Assembly (NCBI GenBank): GCA_028285445.1
Contig: JANQPQ010000050.1
Span: 62,001 to 126,000, forward strand
Origin: Cyclobacteriaceae bacterium
GTDB lineage: Bacteria; Bacteroidota; Bacteroidia; Cytophagales; Cyclobacteriaceae
Direction: 5' to 3'
DNA: 64,000 nt
Shown piece after piece: positions 44,627 to 54,140 of the stretch (position 1 is the first letter of the stretch; every line of letters begins with the position of its first letter). Below the pieces are notes generated by a model. The model searched no databases. It was given only the letters and a program-made list of their open reading frames with translations, and had not been told where the DNA came from. The translations under genes and the position numbers were made by a program.

Positions 44627-47452
44627 CTATTCTCCTTCTTCAGGCATCAAAACTATCTGCACGTAGTTGTCTAAGTCGAAATACTTCTTAGCAGCTTCCT
44701 GGATATCACCAATAGTTAAAGCATCAGTAAGCGATTCAGCCTCATTAAAAGTACTCAGGTCGCTGCCGTTGTAATAATAAGCGTTAAGCTGATTTAGCCA
44801 ATACCGATTCCTCTTGAGATTCTCTTCCCTGTTTCTCGTTTGTGCCTCCTTGACCTTCTGAAGGTCTTCTTCACTCACTCCTTCGGTCTTAATGCGCTCT
44901 ATTTCCGTAAATGTTGCTGCAATTAGATCTTCAGCATTTTCAGGAGCGCAGGGGAAGCTGATATTCATGGAATATCGTTGGTAGGGAAATTGTGATGCAC
45001 TGCCGGAGGCGCCCACGCCATATACTCCACTCTTCTCTTCGCGAAGAATTTCGATCAGTTTGATGGTTAGCACTTCACCAAGAGATCTAATAGCGTGATT
45101 AGCCTTTTTACCATATTCATGATCGCCTGTAAACCTAATGGTGACGAAACTTTTGGGGTCTGTTCCCCGGTTCAAAGTTTCTTTCACCACTCCTTTAGGT
45201 GGCCGGATGCCGAGGTCTTTCCAGGTTTCTTCCCTATTAATATTGGGAAGGCTACCCAGGTAAGTTTCCAATAAAGGTGTTATCTCGGCAATATTGAAAT
45301 TTCCTACAAAGAAGAATTTGAAATCACCGGCGTTGGCAAACCTTTCCCGGTAAACCTCATACGATTTTCCAAAGTCGATTTGCTCCAATTCCACAGCTGT
45401 AGGGAAGCCTCCGCCACGGGGGTGATTTTGGGTCATAATCTTACTCACCTGATCCTGGAAATAGAATTGAGGGTTTGACATCAAATTCTGAAAAAGCATC
45501 TTATTCCGGGACTTAAAAGATTGGAAGGCTTCGGGGTCTTTTCTAGGTGCGGTAAAATACAGGTTTACTAACTGCAGCATAGTTTCAAAATCTTTTGGAG
45601 CTGCACTACCACTGAATCCTTCGCGATAGGTGCCAATAAAAGGAGAAACCCTCACTGTTTTCCCAGCGAACAACTTCTGCAAATCAGTTGGTGAGAAATC
45701 TCTAACTCCAGATTGGTTAATTATGCCTGAAGCGTTTTCAGCAGACTTGGCCACATCCTCTCCATAAAGTGAATGTCCACCCAGGCTGTAGGCCGACATT
45801 AGTATTTCGTCGTTTTTGAAATCAGTCGGCTTCAGCACCACTACCATTCCATTGGAAAGTGCTAGTTCGGTTACACCTAAGTCTTCATTAGTAGTAGAGT
45901 TAGCAACCTTACCGGCTGTAGGCTTGGTTTCCATTAATTCCGAACCTGAAAGTTCATCTTCGTATGCAGTTACTTCTATCTTCTCGGCATCGGCTAGCAT
46001 CTTTCTAATTTCTTCCTCCGCAGGCAACACAACACCTTCTTTCTCCGGACCAGTGACGACCACTACTCTATTCGTTTCAGTAATCCACTTACTGGCCAGG
46101 GCATTGACTTCCTCAATTTCTATAGTAGGCAGAACTTGCTGAGAATACTTGTATTCAAATTCGATCCCTGGAATTGGCTCGGCATCCAGATAGTTCCCTA
46201 CATATTCAGAAGCATAAACTCCAGATTCCGTCTTATCGCTTTCCTTAAATGCCTTTTCAAGTGCATTCAGCATTTCCTTTTTGTAGCGATCCAACTCACC
46301 TGCAGTGAAACCAAATCTCTTCACCCTCTCATTCTCAGTGAGTAGAGCTTGCAGGCCTTTTTCGATTCCATCTTGACCGACTACGGCAAACGATGAATAG
46401 CTACTCTTATCCCGGACTAATCCGCCAAAACTGGTACTACCAAAAATAAATGGTGGCTCAGCCGATTGCCTAAGTTCATTCAAGCGCCGATTCAGCATGC
46501 CATTATATATCTGATAGATGAGATCGCGGCGATAGTCTTTTAGGGTTTCGGTTGTCTCGCTATCAGCTTTGTAGAACAACTGTATCTGTGTAAAGGCTGC
46601 TTCTTTGTCAGAGGCAATGGTTATATAAGTCTCATTGTGATTTGGAACCTCGTAGCTGGTTCTTGGCCTGGGCTTTTTGGTGGGCTTAACATTATTGAAA
46701 TGCTGCTTGATCTTGGCTTCCATTTGGTCCACATCAACATCGCCAACAGCCACTACCGCCATCAAATCCGGGCGGTACCAATCGCGATAGAATCTTCGTG
46801 CTGCTTCATAATCATGATTTTCGATAATTTCTTTTTTACCGATTGGCAGTCTATCAGCATAACGTGAATCTTTGAAGAGTACGGGGAAGTATTGGTCACG
46901 CATCCTTTGGTTTGCCCCCCGACCGAGGCGCCACTCTTCAAGCACAACACCGCGTTCTTTGTCAATTTCCTCCTCGCTAAAGGTAACGTTATGTGCCCAG
47001 TCTTCAAGCACTTGCAGACCCTTATTCAGAATCTCCTCATCGTCTGAAGGAATGGGGAGAATGTATACAGTTTCGTTAAAGCTGGTATAGGCATTTAAGT
47101 CCGCTCCGAATTGTACCCCAATGGATTGCAGGTAGTCAACAATCTCATTTTTCTCAAAATTCTTTGTGCCGTTAAAGGCCATGTGCTCCACAAAGTGCGC
47201 CAATCCAAGCTGGTCTTCATCTTCTTGCATAGAGCCGGCATTAACAACCAGTCTCATTTCAACTCTATTTTCTGGTTTCTTATTTTGCCTGATGTAGTAC
47301 CGCATACCGTTGTCAAGCTGCCCAATTCTAACCTTCGGATCTACTGGCAGTTTACTGTCTAACTGACCAGTAATATTAGTTTCCTGGGCGGTAACGGCCA
47401 CTGGAAGAAACATAAGGGCTAGAAATCTTCTGAAATACTTGATTGCGTCCAT
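44627..47452 (-). CDS. two-domain M16 family zinc peptidase
   Basis: A 941-residue protein with a signal peptide (ending TAQ). The inverted zinc motif is H86-F-V-E89-H90 with a downstream Glu, as in pitrilysin-family peptidases; the second M16 half (about 520-940) is the inactive partner domain with the R-Y-like C-terminal region. Such long bacterial forms resemble PqqL and the processing peptidases; it is probably periplasmic and degrades peptides. It lies downstream of lspA on the same strand, separated by 130 bases. Confidence 0.9.
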   Translation of the reverse strand: MDAIKYFRRFLALMFLPVAVTAQETNITGQLDSKLPVDPKVRIGQLDNGMRYYIRQNKKPENRVEMRLVVNAGSMQEDEDQLGLAHFVEHMAFNGTKNFEKNEIVDYLQSIGVQFGADLNAYTSFNETVYILPIPSDDEEILNKGLQVLEDWAHNVTFSEEEIDKERGVVLEEWRLGRGANQRMRDQYFPVLFKDSRYADRLPIGKKEIIENHDYEAARRFYRDWYRPDLMAVVAVGDVDVDQMEAKIKQHFNNVKPTKKPRPRTSYEVPNHNETYITIASDKEAAFTQIQLFYKADSETTETLKDYRRDLIYQIYNGMLNRRLNELRQSAEPPFIFGSTSFGGLVRDKSSYSSFAVVGQDGIEKGLQALLTENERVKRFGFTAGELDRYKKEMLNALEKAFKESDKTESGVYASEYVGNYLDAEPIPGIEFEYKYSQQVLPTIEIEEVNALASKWITETNRVVVVTGPEKEGVVLPAEEEIRKMLADAEKIEVTAYEDELSGSELMETKPTAGKVANSTTNEDLGVTELALSNGMVVVLKPTDFKNDEILMSAYSLGGHSLYGEDVAKSAENASGIINQSGVRDFSPTDLQKLFAGKTVRVSPFIGTYREGFSGSAAPKDFETMLQLVNLYFTAPRKDPEAFQSFKSRNKMLFQNLMSNPQFYFQDQVSKIMTQNHPRGGGFPTAVELEQIDFGKSYEVYRERFANAGDFKFFFVGNFNIAEITPLLETYLGSLPNINREETWKDLGIRPPKGVVKETLNRGTDPKSFVTIRFTGDHEYGKKANHAIRSLGEVLTIKLIEILREEKSGVYGVGASGSASQFPYQRYSMNISFPCAPENAEDLIAATFTEIERIKTEGVSEEDLQKVKEAQTRNREENLKRNRYWLNQLNAYYYNGSDLSTFNEAESLTDALTIGDIQEAAKKYFDLDNYVQIVLMPEEGE

Positions 47453-47549
47453 AGGAGTGTTTTTAAGAAATTTATTCTTGTCAAAGTTTACTAAGATAAT
47501 GGATAATGTGCGAGATACGAACCGCTAGTGCTGCGAATGGTTGATGGCG

Positions 47550-47569
47550 ATAACCACTTATCTGGTTAT
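47550..47569. terminator. candidate hairpin after lspA
   Basis: ATAACCA (47550-47556), loop CTTATC, TGGTTAT (47563-47569): perfect 7-bp stem, 13 bases after the lspA stop on the minus strand, but without a T-run. May be a weak terminator or a 3' end stabiliser. Confidence 0.3.
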
Positions 47570-47582
47570 GGAGAGCCCCTCA

Positions 47583-48263
47583 TTAAACCTGGCTACCTTG
47601 AGAAGGCTCACTGCTTACTTTTTCAGACACCAATTCTTCTGGCACCTTAGCCTCCGTTTCAGTTACCTCTTCGCCTTGATTTTCCACAAAGAATCTTTTC
47701 TGGAAGATCAAGATCGCAGTTACCCCTACAAATATGGAGGCGTCAGCAATGTTGAATATGGGCCAAAGTGCTATATAGTCTCCTCCCCAGATTGGCACCC
47801 AATTGGCGATTTGCCCTTCCCATATGTCCACGTAGAACATGTCTATTACCTGGCCATGAAACCAAGGTGTACTGGCATTGTAGGGTGCGTTATCAAGAAA
47901 GACCCCGTAGAAGGTACTGTCAATTACATTGCCGATGGCCCCTCCCAGAATTAAACCTACACACCACAACAAACCTTGCGGTACTTTCCTTTGGGCCAGG
48001 TAGTATAAGTAATAGGCAATCCCAACCATAGCAAAAAGTCTGAAGATTGTAAGAAAAAGCTTGCCGTAGGCTGAACCAAGCTGCATACCAAATGCCATTC
48101 CCGGATTAAGAGTATAATGCAGCTTAAACCAATCTCCAAAAACGGGTATCTGACCAGCCACGCCCATATCCATATTGAAATGGACCAGGAACTTCACGGT
48201 CTGGTCTAACAGAATAATACCCAGGCTTAGGAGATAGAATTTATAATACTTTTTGAACGGCAT
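47583..48263 (-). CDS. lspA: lipoprotein signal peptidase (signal peptidase II)
   Basis: A 226-residue aspartyl peptidase of the inner membrane that cleaves prolipoprotein signal peptides after diacylglyceryl transfer. Four TM helices; motifs NPGMAFGM, GAIGNVIDSTFYG, GQVIDMFYVD (catalytic Asp) and FNIADASIF (second Asp). A periplasmic insert of about 35 residues between the Asp motifs and a 35-residue charged C-tail make it longer than E. coli LspA (164); both are usual in Bacteroidota. Start overlaps ileS stop (TAATG). Confidence 0.95.
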   Translation of the reverse strand: MPFKKYYKFYLLSLGIILLDQTVKFLVHFNMDMGVAGQIPVFGDWFKLHYTLNPGMAFGMQLGSAYGKLFLTIFRLFAMVGIAYYLYYLAQRKVPQGLLWCVGLILGGAIGNVIDSTFYGVFLDNAPYNASTPWFHGQVIDMFYVDIWEGQIANWVPIWGGDYIALWPIFNIADASIFVGVTAILIFQKRFFVENQGEEVTETEAKVPEELVSEKVSSEPSQGSQV

Positions 48264-51200
48264 TAGACTTTTGCAATTTTGACCTTGATCGAGTAATCGT
48301 CAACCTCAAATATAGTACCTATTTCAACAGCATCCGCTATGGTAATTGAAACGGCCTGGGTTTCATTCTTGATGTAATCGTTATGAGCATCAATGGCCTT
48401 GTTCACTATTTCTTCCCCGCTTTCAAACTCCAGTTCTATCTTATCTTGAACTTCGAAGCCCATCTCCTTACGGTGATTCTGGATCCGGTTAACCAAATCT
48501 CTCCCTATTCCCTCCATTTTCAGTTCATCGGTTAGCGTTATATCCAGCGCCACAGTGAGGCTACCTTCATTTGCAACAGACCATCCCGGAATATCCTCAG
48601 AAATAATTTCGACATCTTCAAGAGTTAGATTTATAGGGCCATCAGAAAGTTCTAGCGGAATGTTGTTTTCTTGCTCAAGCGTCCTGATCTCATCGGCTCC
48701 AAAAGCCCCAATAGCCGCCGATATCTCTTTCATTTTTGGGCCGTATTCTTTGCCTAACTTCTTGAAGTTTGGTTTGGCCTTCTTCTTCAGAATATCAGAG
48801 GCATCATCCAGATATTCAATGCTTTTGGTATTCACTTCGCTTAGAATGAGATCTTCTACAGCCTGGATGTGCTTCTTAAATTGATCGTTAAGAACAGGCA
48901 CCAATATCTTTGATAGTGGCTGTCTCACCTTAATTTTCTTCCCTTTTCTAATAGAATGAACCAGGGAAGATATGTTCTGAGCCAACCTCATCTTCTCTTC
49001 CAAATCCAGATCGACTAATTCAGCTACGGCTGTTGGGAAATCGGTTAAGTGAACTGACTCTGCTTGCTCCCTGCCTGTTACTTCGTTTAGATCACAGAAG
49101 AGGCGATCCATAAAGAAAGGTGAAATAGGGGCCGCCATTTTTGCCACACTTACTAAACATTCATAAAGTGTTTGGTAAGCAGCCTTCTTATCGTCGTTAT
49201 ACTCCCCTTTCCAGAATCTCTTACGATTGAGGCGAACATACCAGTTGCTGAGGTCGTCAGTAACAAATTCCTGAATTACCCTTGCTGCCCGGGTAGGCTC
49301 ATAGTCAGAATAAAATGCATCTGCTTCGGATGCCACCGTGCTTAACCTTGAAAGTATCCAACGATCACTTTCGGTGAGATTCCCCGGTTTGATATCATCC
49401 TCATACTTGAAGCCATCCAAATTGGCGTAAAGCGCAAAGAATGAGTAGGTATTATAAAGCGTACTGAAAAACTTGCGCTGCACTTCGGTAACGCCATCAA
49501 TATTAAACCTGAGGTTATCCCAAGGGTTGGCATTCGAAATCATGTACCACCTCACTGCATCCGGGCCGTGCTTCTCTATTACTTCAAAGGGGTCGACGGT
49601 ATTTCCCAGCCGTTTCGACATCTTATTGCCTTCCTTGTCAAGTACTAAACCATTGGATACTACATTTTCAAACGCTACACTGTCAAACAGAAGCACAGCA
49701 ATGGCGTGGAGTGTAAAGAACCAGCCCCGAGTTTGGTCTACTCCTTCAGCAATAAAATTTGCGGGGAAGTTTCTCTCGAATACCTCCTTATTCTCGAATG
49801 GATAGTGCCACTGGGCATAAGGCATGGACCCTGAATCGAACCAAACATCAATGAGGTCTGGCTCACGAAACATTTCCTGCCCGCTATCACTTACCAAAAC
49901 CACCTCATCCACAAACGGGCGATGCAGGTCGGCCTCTCTGCCATCGAACGGCGAAGAGTCCATTTTGCCGGCCTCAATCGACTTGTTGATTTCTTCTTCA
50001 AGTTCTTGCCAAGACCCGATGCATTTCATCTCCGTACGATCCTTAGATACCCAAATCGGCAAGGGCGTTCCCCAGAATCTCGAACGGCTTAAGTTCCAAT
50101 CCACCAGGTTCTCAAGCCAGTTTCCAAATCTTCCCTTACCAGTACTTTCTGGCTTCCAGTTGATAGTATTGTTGAGCTCCACCAGCCTATCTTTCAAGGC
50201 TGTGGTTTTAATAAACCAGGAGTCAAGTGGGTAGTATAAAACAGGTTTATCCGTACGCCAGCAGTGCGGATACGAGTGTACATATTTCTCTACCTTGAAC
50301 GCCTTGTTTTCTTCCTTCAGTTTTATGGCAATCCTAACATCAGTTGATCTATAGTCCGGATCAGACTCGTCTTCATCGGTATAGTTCTTCACATACATGC
50401 CGGCAAAGTCTGTTATCTCCTCAACAAACCTTCCTTTTCGATCGACAATGGGCGCATCCTGACCTTGTTCATCCTTAACTAATACGCCAGGGATATTGAA
50501 TTGTACACAAGTTCTGTAGTCATCAGCACCGAAAGTCTTTGATATGTGAACGATGCCGGTTCCATCTTCTGTGTTTACAAAATCTCCGGGAACCACAGTA
50601 AATCCCGGTTTTGGCAATGGTATATAAGGCATCAGTTGCTCGTAATCCATACCAACCAAATCCGACCCTTTAAACTCTTTAATTATCTCGAAGGGTATCA
50701 GCTTATCGCCGGGCTTGTAATCCGAGATGGCGATGTCTTCGGCTTTGTCGCTGAAATATGCGGAAAGCCTATCCTTGGCCAGAATTACATTTATAGGCTC
50801 AAATGTGTATTGATTAAATGTGCTGACTTTCACATAATCGATATCCTTGCCAATGGCCAACGCGCTATTCGCCGGCAACGTCCATGGAGTAGTGGTCCAT
50901 GCAAGGAAATAATCATTATCAGTATTTTCGATCCTGAATTGGGCCACTACTGAAGTGTCGGTGACATCCTTGTAGGTTCCAGGCTGATTCAGTTCGTGAG
51001 AGCTTAAGCCTGTTCCGGCAGCAGGGGAGTACGGCTGAATAGTGTAGCCTTTATAAAGCAGATCTTTCTCATAAAGCTGCTTTAGCAGGTTCCACTCAGA
51101 TTCCATGTAGTCCTTTTTGAAGGTGATATAGGGGTCATCCAAATCAACCCAAAAACCAATGCGCTCTGTCAGGTCGTCCCATTGATCTTTGAACTTCATT

Positions 51201-51571
51201 ACCGCCTCCTTACACTTCTGATTATAATCTTCAATAGAGATCTTAGTCCCGATATCATCCTTTGTTATTCCTAGCTCCTTCTCTACTTGCAACTCCACGG
51301 GCAAGCCATGCGTATCCCAACCACCCTTACGGTGCACCTGGTAGCCTTTCAAGGTCTTAAATCGGCAAAATAGGTCCTTAACCGTACGGGCCATAACATG
51401 ATGTATGCCAGGAGTACCATTGGCTGAGGGCGGACCTTCATAGAAGGTAAAGATCTCTGCTCCCTCCCTGTTACTTATAGATTTTTCAAAGACGCTATTC
51501 TTTTGCCAAGATTCCAGAACCTCCTTGGCAATCTTTGCATAATCCAGACTTTTGTATTCTTTATACTTCAT
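48263..51571 (-). CDS. ileS: isoleucyl-tRNA synthetase, type 2 with GXHH signature
   Basis: About 1102 residues from the ATG at 51571 (a GTG precedes it). Class I synthetase charging tRNA-Ile in the cytoplasm. Sequence is of the eukaryote-like IleS2 type: GPPSANGTPG, RKGGWDTHGLPVELQVEKE, GWFFTLHAI and the KMSKR loop NKMSKRLGN. The HXGH motif is written G-I-H-H (residues 55-58, minus-strand bases 51409-51398), with the first His and the Gly swapped. Such GXHH IleS2 enzymes have been reported as hyper-resistant to mupirocin. The CP1 editing domain is present. Co-translated with lspA. Confidence 0.96.
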   Translation of the reverse strand: MKYKEYKSLDYAKIAKEVLESWQKNSVFEKSISNREGAEIFTFYEGPPSANGTPGIHHVMARTVKDLFCRFKTLKGYQVHRKGGWDTHGLPVELQVEKELGITKDDIGTKISIEDYNQKCKEAVMKFKDQWDDLTERIGFWVDLDDPYITFKKDYMESEWNLLKQLYEKDLLYKGYTIQPYSPAAGTGLSSHELNQPGTYKDVTDTSVVAQFRIENTDNDYFLAWTTTPWTLPANSALAIGKDIDYVKVSTFNQYTFEPINVILAKDRLSAYFSDKAEDIAISDYKPGDKLIPFEIIKEFKGSDLVGMDYEQLMPYIPLPKPGFTVVPGDFVNTEDGTGIVHISKTFGADDYRTCVQFNIPGVLVKDEQGQDAPIVDRKGRFVEEITDFAGMYVKNYTDEDESDPDYRSTDVRIAIKLKEENKAFKVEKYVHSYPHCWRTDKPVLYYPLDSWFIKTTALKDRLVELNNTINWKPESTGKGRFGNWLENLVDWNLSRSRFWGTPLPIWVSKDRTEMKCIGSWQELEEEINKSIEAGKMDSSPFDGREADLHRPFVDEVVLVSDSGQEMFREPDLIDVWFDSGSMPYAQWHYPFENKEVFERNFPANFIAEGVDQTRGWFFTLHAIAVLLFDSVAFENVVSNGLVLDKEGNKMSKRLGNTVDPFEVIEKHGPDAVRWYMISNANPWDNLRFNIDGVTEVQRKFFSTLYNTYSFFALYANLDGFKYEDDIKPGNLTESDRWILSRLSTVASEADAFYSDYEPTRAARVIQEFVTDDLSNWYVRLNRKRFWKGEYNDDKKAAYQTLYECLVSVAKMAAPISPFFMDRLFCDLNEVTGREQAESVHLTDFPTAVAELVDLDLEEKMRLAQNISSLVHSIRKGKKIKVRQPLSKILVPVLNDQFKKHIQAVEDLILSEVNTKSIEYLDDASDILKKKAKPNFKKLGKEYGPKMKEISAAIGAFGADEIRTLEQENNIPLELSDGPINLTLEDVEIISEDIPGWSVANEGSLTVALDITLTDELKMEGIGRDLVNRIQNHRKEMGFEVQDKIELEFESGEEIVNKAIDAHNDYIKNETQAVSITIADAVEIGTIFEVDDYSIKVKIAKV

Positions 51572-51595
51572 CACTCTCCAAAAAATTGGGGGAAT

Positions 51596-54034
51596 TTATT
51601 TTGTATCAATCTCTCCTTCAATCTGCTTGTCAATGCCATTACCTCCTACCTCAATACGCCCCAGATCAATGTCCTCGTCCTCATCTTCCTGGTAGAACTC
51701 GTCTATTTGTTCAATTAATGGATGGAAATCTTTCTTGCGCTTGCCATCGTCAAAGGCTAATAATAATGAAGGTAGGACAACCAGGTTGGCTATCATCGCA
51801 ATGAACAAAGTTGTTGAGGTTAGTATGCCAAGGGCAACAGTGCCGCCGAAATCAGAAACCGCAAAAATCACAAACCCGGCAAAGAGCACAATGGAGGTAT
51901 ATATCATACTAGTACCAGTTTCCTTCAGGCTATTGCTTACCGCTACCGGCACAAAGAATTTGTTGGCGAACAACTCCTGCCGATACTTAGCCAAAAAGTG
52001 AATTGAATAATCCACAGATATACCAAAGGCAATACTAAAAACAATGGCAGTACTGGGTTTTAGGGGTATCTCGAAATAGCCCATGATCGCCGCAGTAATC
52101 AGCAGTGGGATAACATTGGGTATTAGTGAAATCACAATCATGCGGAGGTTGACAAAAAGTGCCGCCATAATCAGCGATATTATCCCAAATGCAAGTAAGA
52201 AGCTGAATTTCAAATTCTGAATAAGGAACTTGTTCCCCTTGATAAACAGGGGAGTTGTGCCGGTAATGCCGACCTCAAGATCGGTATCTGCGAAAATAGA
52301 ATCTCTCATGGGTATCACTACCTGGCTGAGTAATGAGTCCATTTTTTTACTGCCGATATCTGCTACCTTCAGCGAAATCCTCATTTTCTGGCCAGTGCTG
52401 TCAACAAAGGAATTCAAGAGCCCCGAACTATCTGACTGATTACGGAAATATCTGAGGATGAAATTTCTATCCCGGTTGTTGGGCAAACCGTAGCGTAGAG
52501 GGTTATTATTATAAAACGCCTGGCGCGAAGCCTTAATGAAGCTCACGATTGAAACCGGCCTGGAGATGTCTTCTTGTGAAGCCAGGAATTCTTCAAAGCG
52601 GTTGACAAGCCTTAGATTTTTTAGCTGAATAACTCCGCGTTTTCTACCGGTATCTACTATTACCTCCAGTGGCATGATACCACTAAAGTTTTCCTCGAAA
52701 AATGCCAGGTCTCTTTTTACCTTGCTATCCTCCGGAATGTCATCAACCATGTATGACACTGAAAACACCTGGTATAGTCCATAAATGGCAAACCCAACAA
52801 TAATTGCTGTAACAACAAAAACCCTGTACTTATGTCTATGAACCAAAAGGTCCAGACCGGTAAGAACCGCTCCCAGAGGTTTGAATTGTAAGTGCTTTAT
52901 CTGCTTTTTCGATGGGGCTGGCAGCCATGAAAAAACACTGGGGATAAGAATGATACTAACCACGAAAGTGGCCATGATGTTTAATCCGGCAATAATTCCA
53001 AACTCCGTAAGAATTACGATCTCCGTAAAAGCGAGTACCAGGAAACCGATGGAGGTGGTTAGGTTGGTAATCAAGGTAACGAAGCCAATTTTGCGCGTAA
53101 CCCTGCTGATCGCCATCACCTTATTGCCATGAGTTTGGAACTCATGGTGGTACTTGTTGAGCAGATAGATACTATTAGGTATTCCTATTACCACAATAAC
53201 CGGCGGTATCAGGCCAGTCAGCAACGTTATCTTGAATCCGAATAATTCGAGGGAGCCGAGCACCCAGACGATAACTACCCCGATTATGATCATAGGGAAA
53301 ACGACTGCAGTCCACGATCGGAAGAAAAGAAGCATTATGAGGCCGGTGATAACCACGGATGCGATGATGAACATGATCATTTCAGAGCCTACCCGGCCAG
53401 CTACTACTGATCTAACAAATGGCAAACCGGCATAATGAAGTTCAAGCCCGGTTCTATTGGTGAAAGCTTCGCCCAGGTCAATCATGTCCTGGGTAAGGGC
53501 TATCCGCTTCACACTGTTGAGCACTTCTTTGTCAATTGAGATCAGCATCAGCATGGCGCCATTTTTCTCATTGATAATTTGCCCGCTATAGAACTTTTGG
53601 TCGAAGGCAACTTGCAGCAGGCTATCTAACTGCTGCTGGTCATCCGGAATCTCTTTAAAGATGGTTTCTAGTGTAAACTGTCTGCTGGAGGTGTCTTTCT
53701 TTAGCCGTTGCAACAATGGAAATGACACAACTTCTCCCACGCCATCGAGATATGATATCTCCTCACTGAGGAATTTGAACCTGCGAAAGTTCTGAGGCTG
53801 GTAAATAGCACTATCCCTAATGCCAATAGCCACCAGATTGCCATCCTCCCCAAAGAGTTGCTTAAACTCCTCAAAGTAGATCATGTCAGGGTCGTCGGCT
53901 GGCACCACCTTAGCGAAGTCGTAGCTCCACTCCGTTTTTTGAGCTTTAAAGCCCATGAAAATGGTAACTCCAACCAGGATTAATACCAGGAAGAGCCTGT
54001 ACTTTATGATGTTATGGGAGAGTTTCGTCCACAT
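51596..54034 (-). CDS. RND/MMPL superfamily exporter
   Basis: An 812-residue transporter with 12 predicted TM helices arranged in two halves of six, each with a large periplasmic loop; a sterol-sensing-domain-like segment is in both (around residues 205-370 and 620-770, SIDFGISVDYSIHF type). RND/MMPL proteins move lipids, hopanoids or drugs with proton flux. The C-terminal 50 residues are acidic (YQEDEDEDIDLG). Substrate unknown. It precedes ileS by 24 bases; a -7 element sits before its start. Confidence 0.88.
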   Translation of the reverse strand: MWTKLSHNIIKYRLFLVLILVGVTIFMGFKAQKTEWSYDFAKVVPADDPDMIYFEEFKQLFGEDGNLVAIGIRDSAIYQPQNFRRFKFLSEEISYLDGVGEVVSFPLLQRLKKDTSSRQFTLETIFKEIPDDQQQLDSLLQVAFDQKFYSGQIINEKNGAMLMLISIDKEVLNSVKRIALTQDMIDLGEAFTNRTGLELHYAGLPFVRSVVAGRVGSEMIMFIIASVVITGLIMLLFFRSWTAVVFPMIIIGVVIVWVLGSLELFGFKITLLTGLIPPVIVVIGIPNSIYLLNKYHHEFQTHGNKVMAISRVTRKIGFVTLITNLTTSIGFLVLAFTEIVILTEFGIIAGLNIMATFVVSIILIPSVFSWLPAPSKKQIKHLQFKPLGAVLTGLDLLVHRHKYRVFVVTAIIVGFAIYGLYQVFSVSYMVDDIPEDSKVKRDLAFFEENFSGIMPLEVIVDTGRKRGVIQLKNLRLVNRFEEFLASQEDISRPVSIVSFIKASRQAFYNNNPLRYGLPNNRDRNFILRYFRNQSDSSGLLNSFVDSTGQKMRISLKVADIGSKKMDSLLSQVVIPMRDSIFADTDLEVGITGTTPLFIKGNKFLIQNLKFSFLLAFGIISLIMAALFVNLRMIVISLIPNVIPLLITAAIMGYFEIPLKPSTAIVFSIAFGISVDYSIHFLAKYRQELFANKFFVPVAVSNSLKETGTSMIYTSIVLFAGFVIFAVSDFGGTVALGILTSTTLFIAMIANLVVLPSLLLAFDDGKRKKDFHPLIEQIDEFYQEDEDEDIDLGRIEVGGNGIDKQIEGEIDTK

Positions 54035-54048
54035 ATGAAATTGGAGGT

Positions 54049-54056
54049 CAAAGGTA
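54049..54056 (-). promoter_or_regulatory. TAnnTTTG -7 element of the RND exporter gene
   Basis: Minus-strand TACCTTTG, 14 bases before the exporter ATG; -33 TTG not at standard spacing (27 bases). Confidence 0.45.
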
Positions 54057-54140
54057 AGGATTTTAGGAATAAGCCTCGGTTACCAACCTTGAAATTCTTG
54101 GGGTACTAACAGTATGAAAATCAGGGCTAATTGGCTGAAA

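Noticed and set aside
45816-46142. 108-codon plus-strand open frame in the M16 gene
   Set aside because: Low-complexity Ser/Thr composition typical of antisense frames.
50546-50953. 135-codon plus-strand open frame opposite ileS
   Set aside because: Antisense shadow of a conserved gene with no recognisable protein features.
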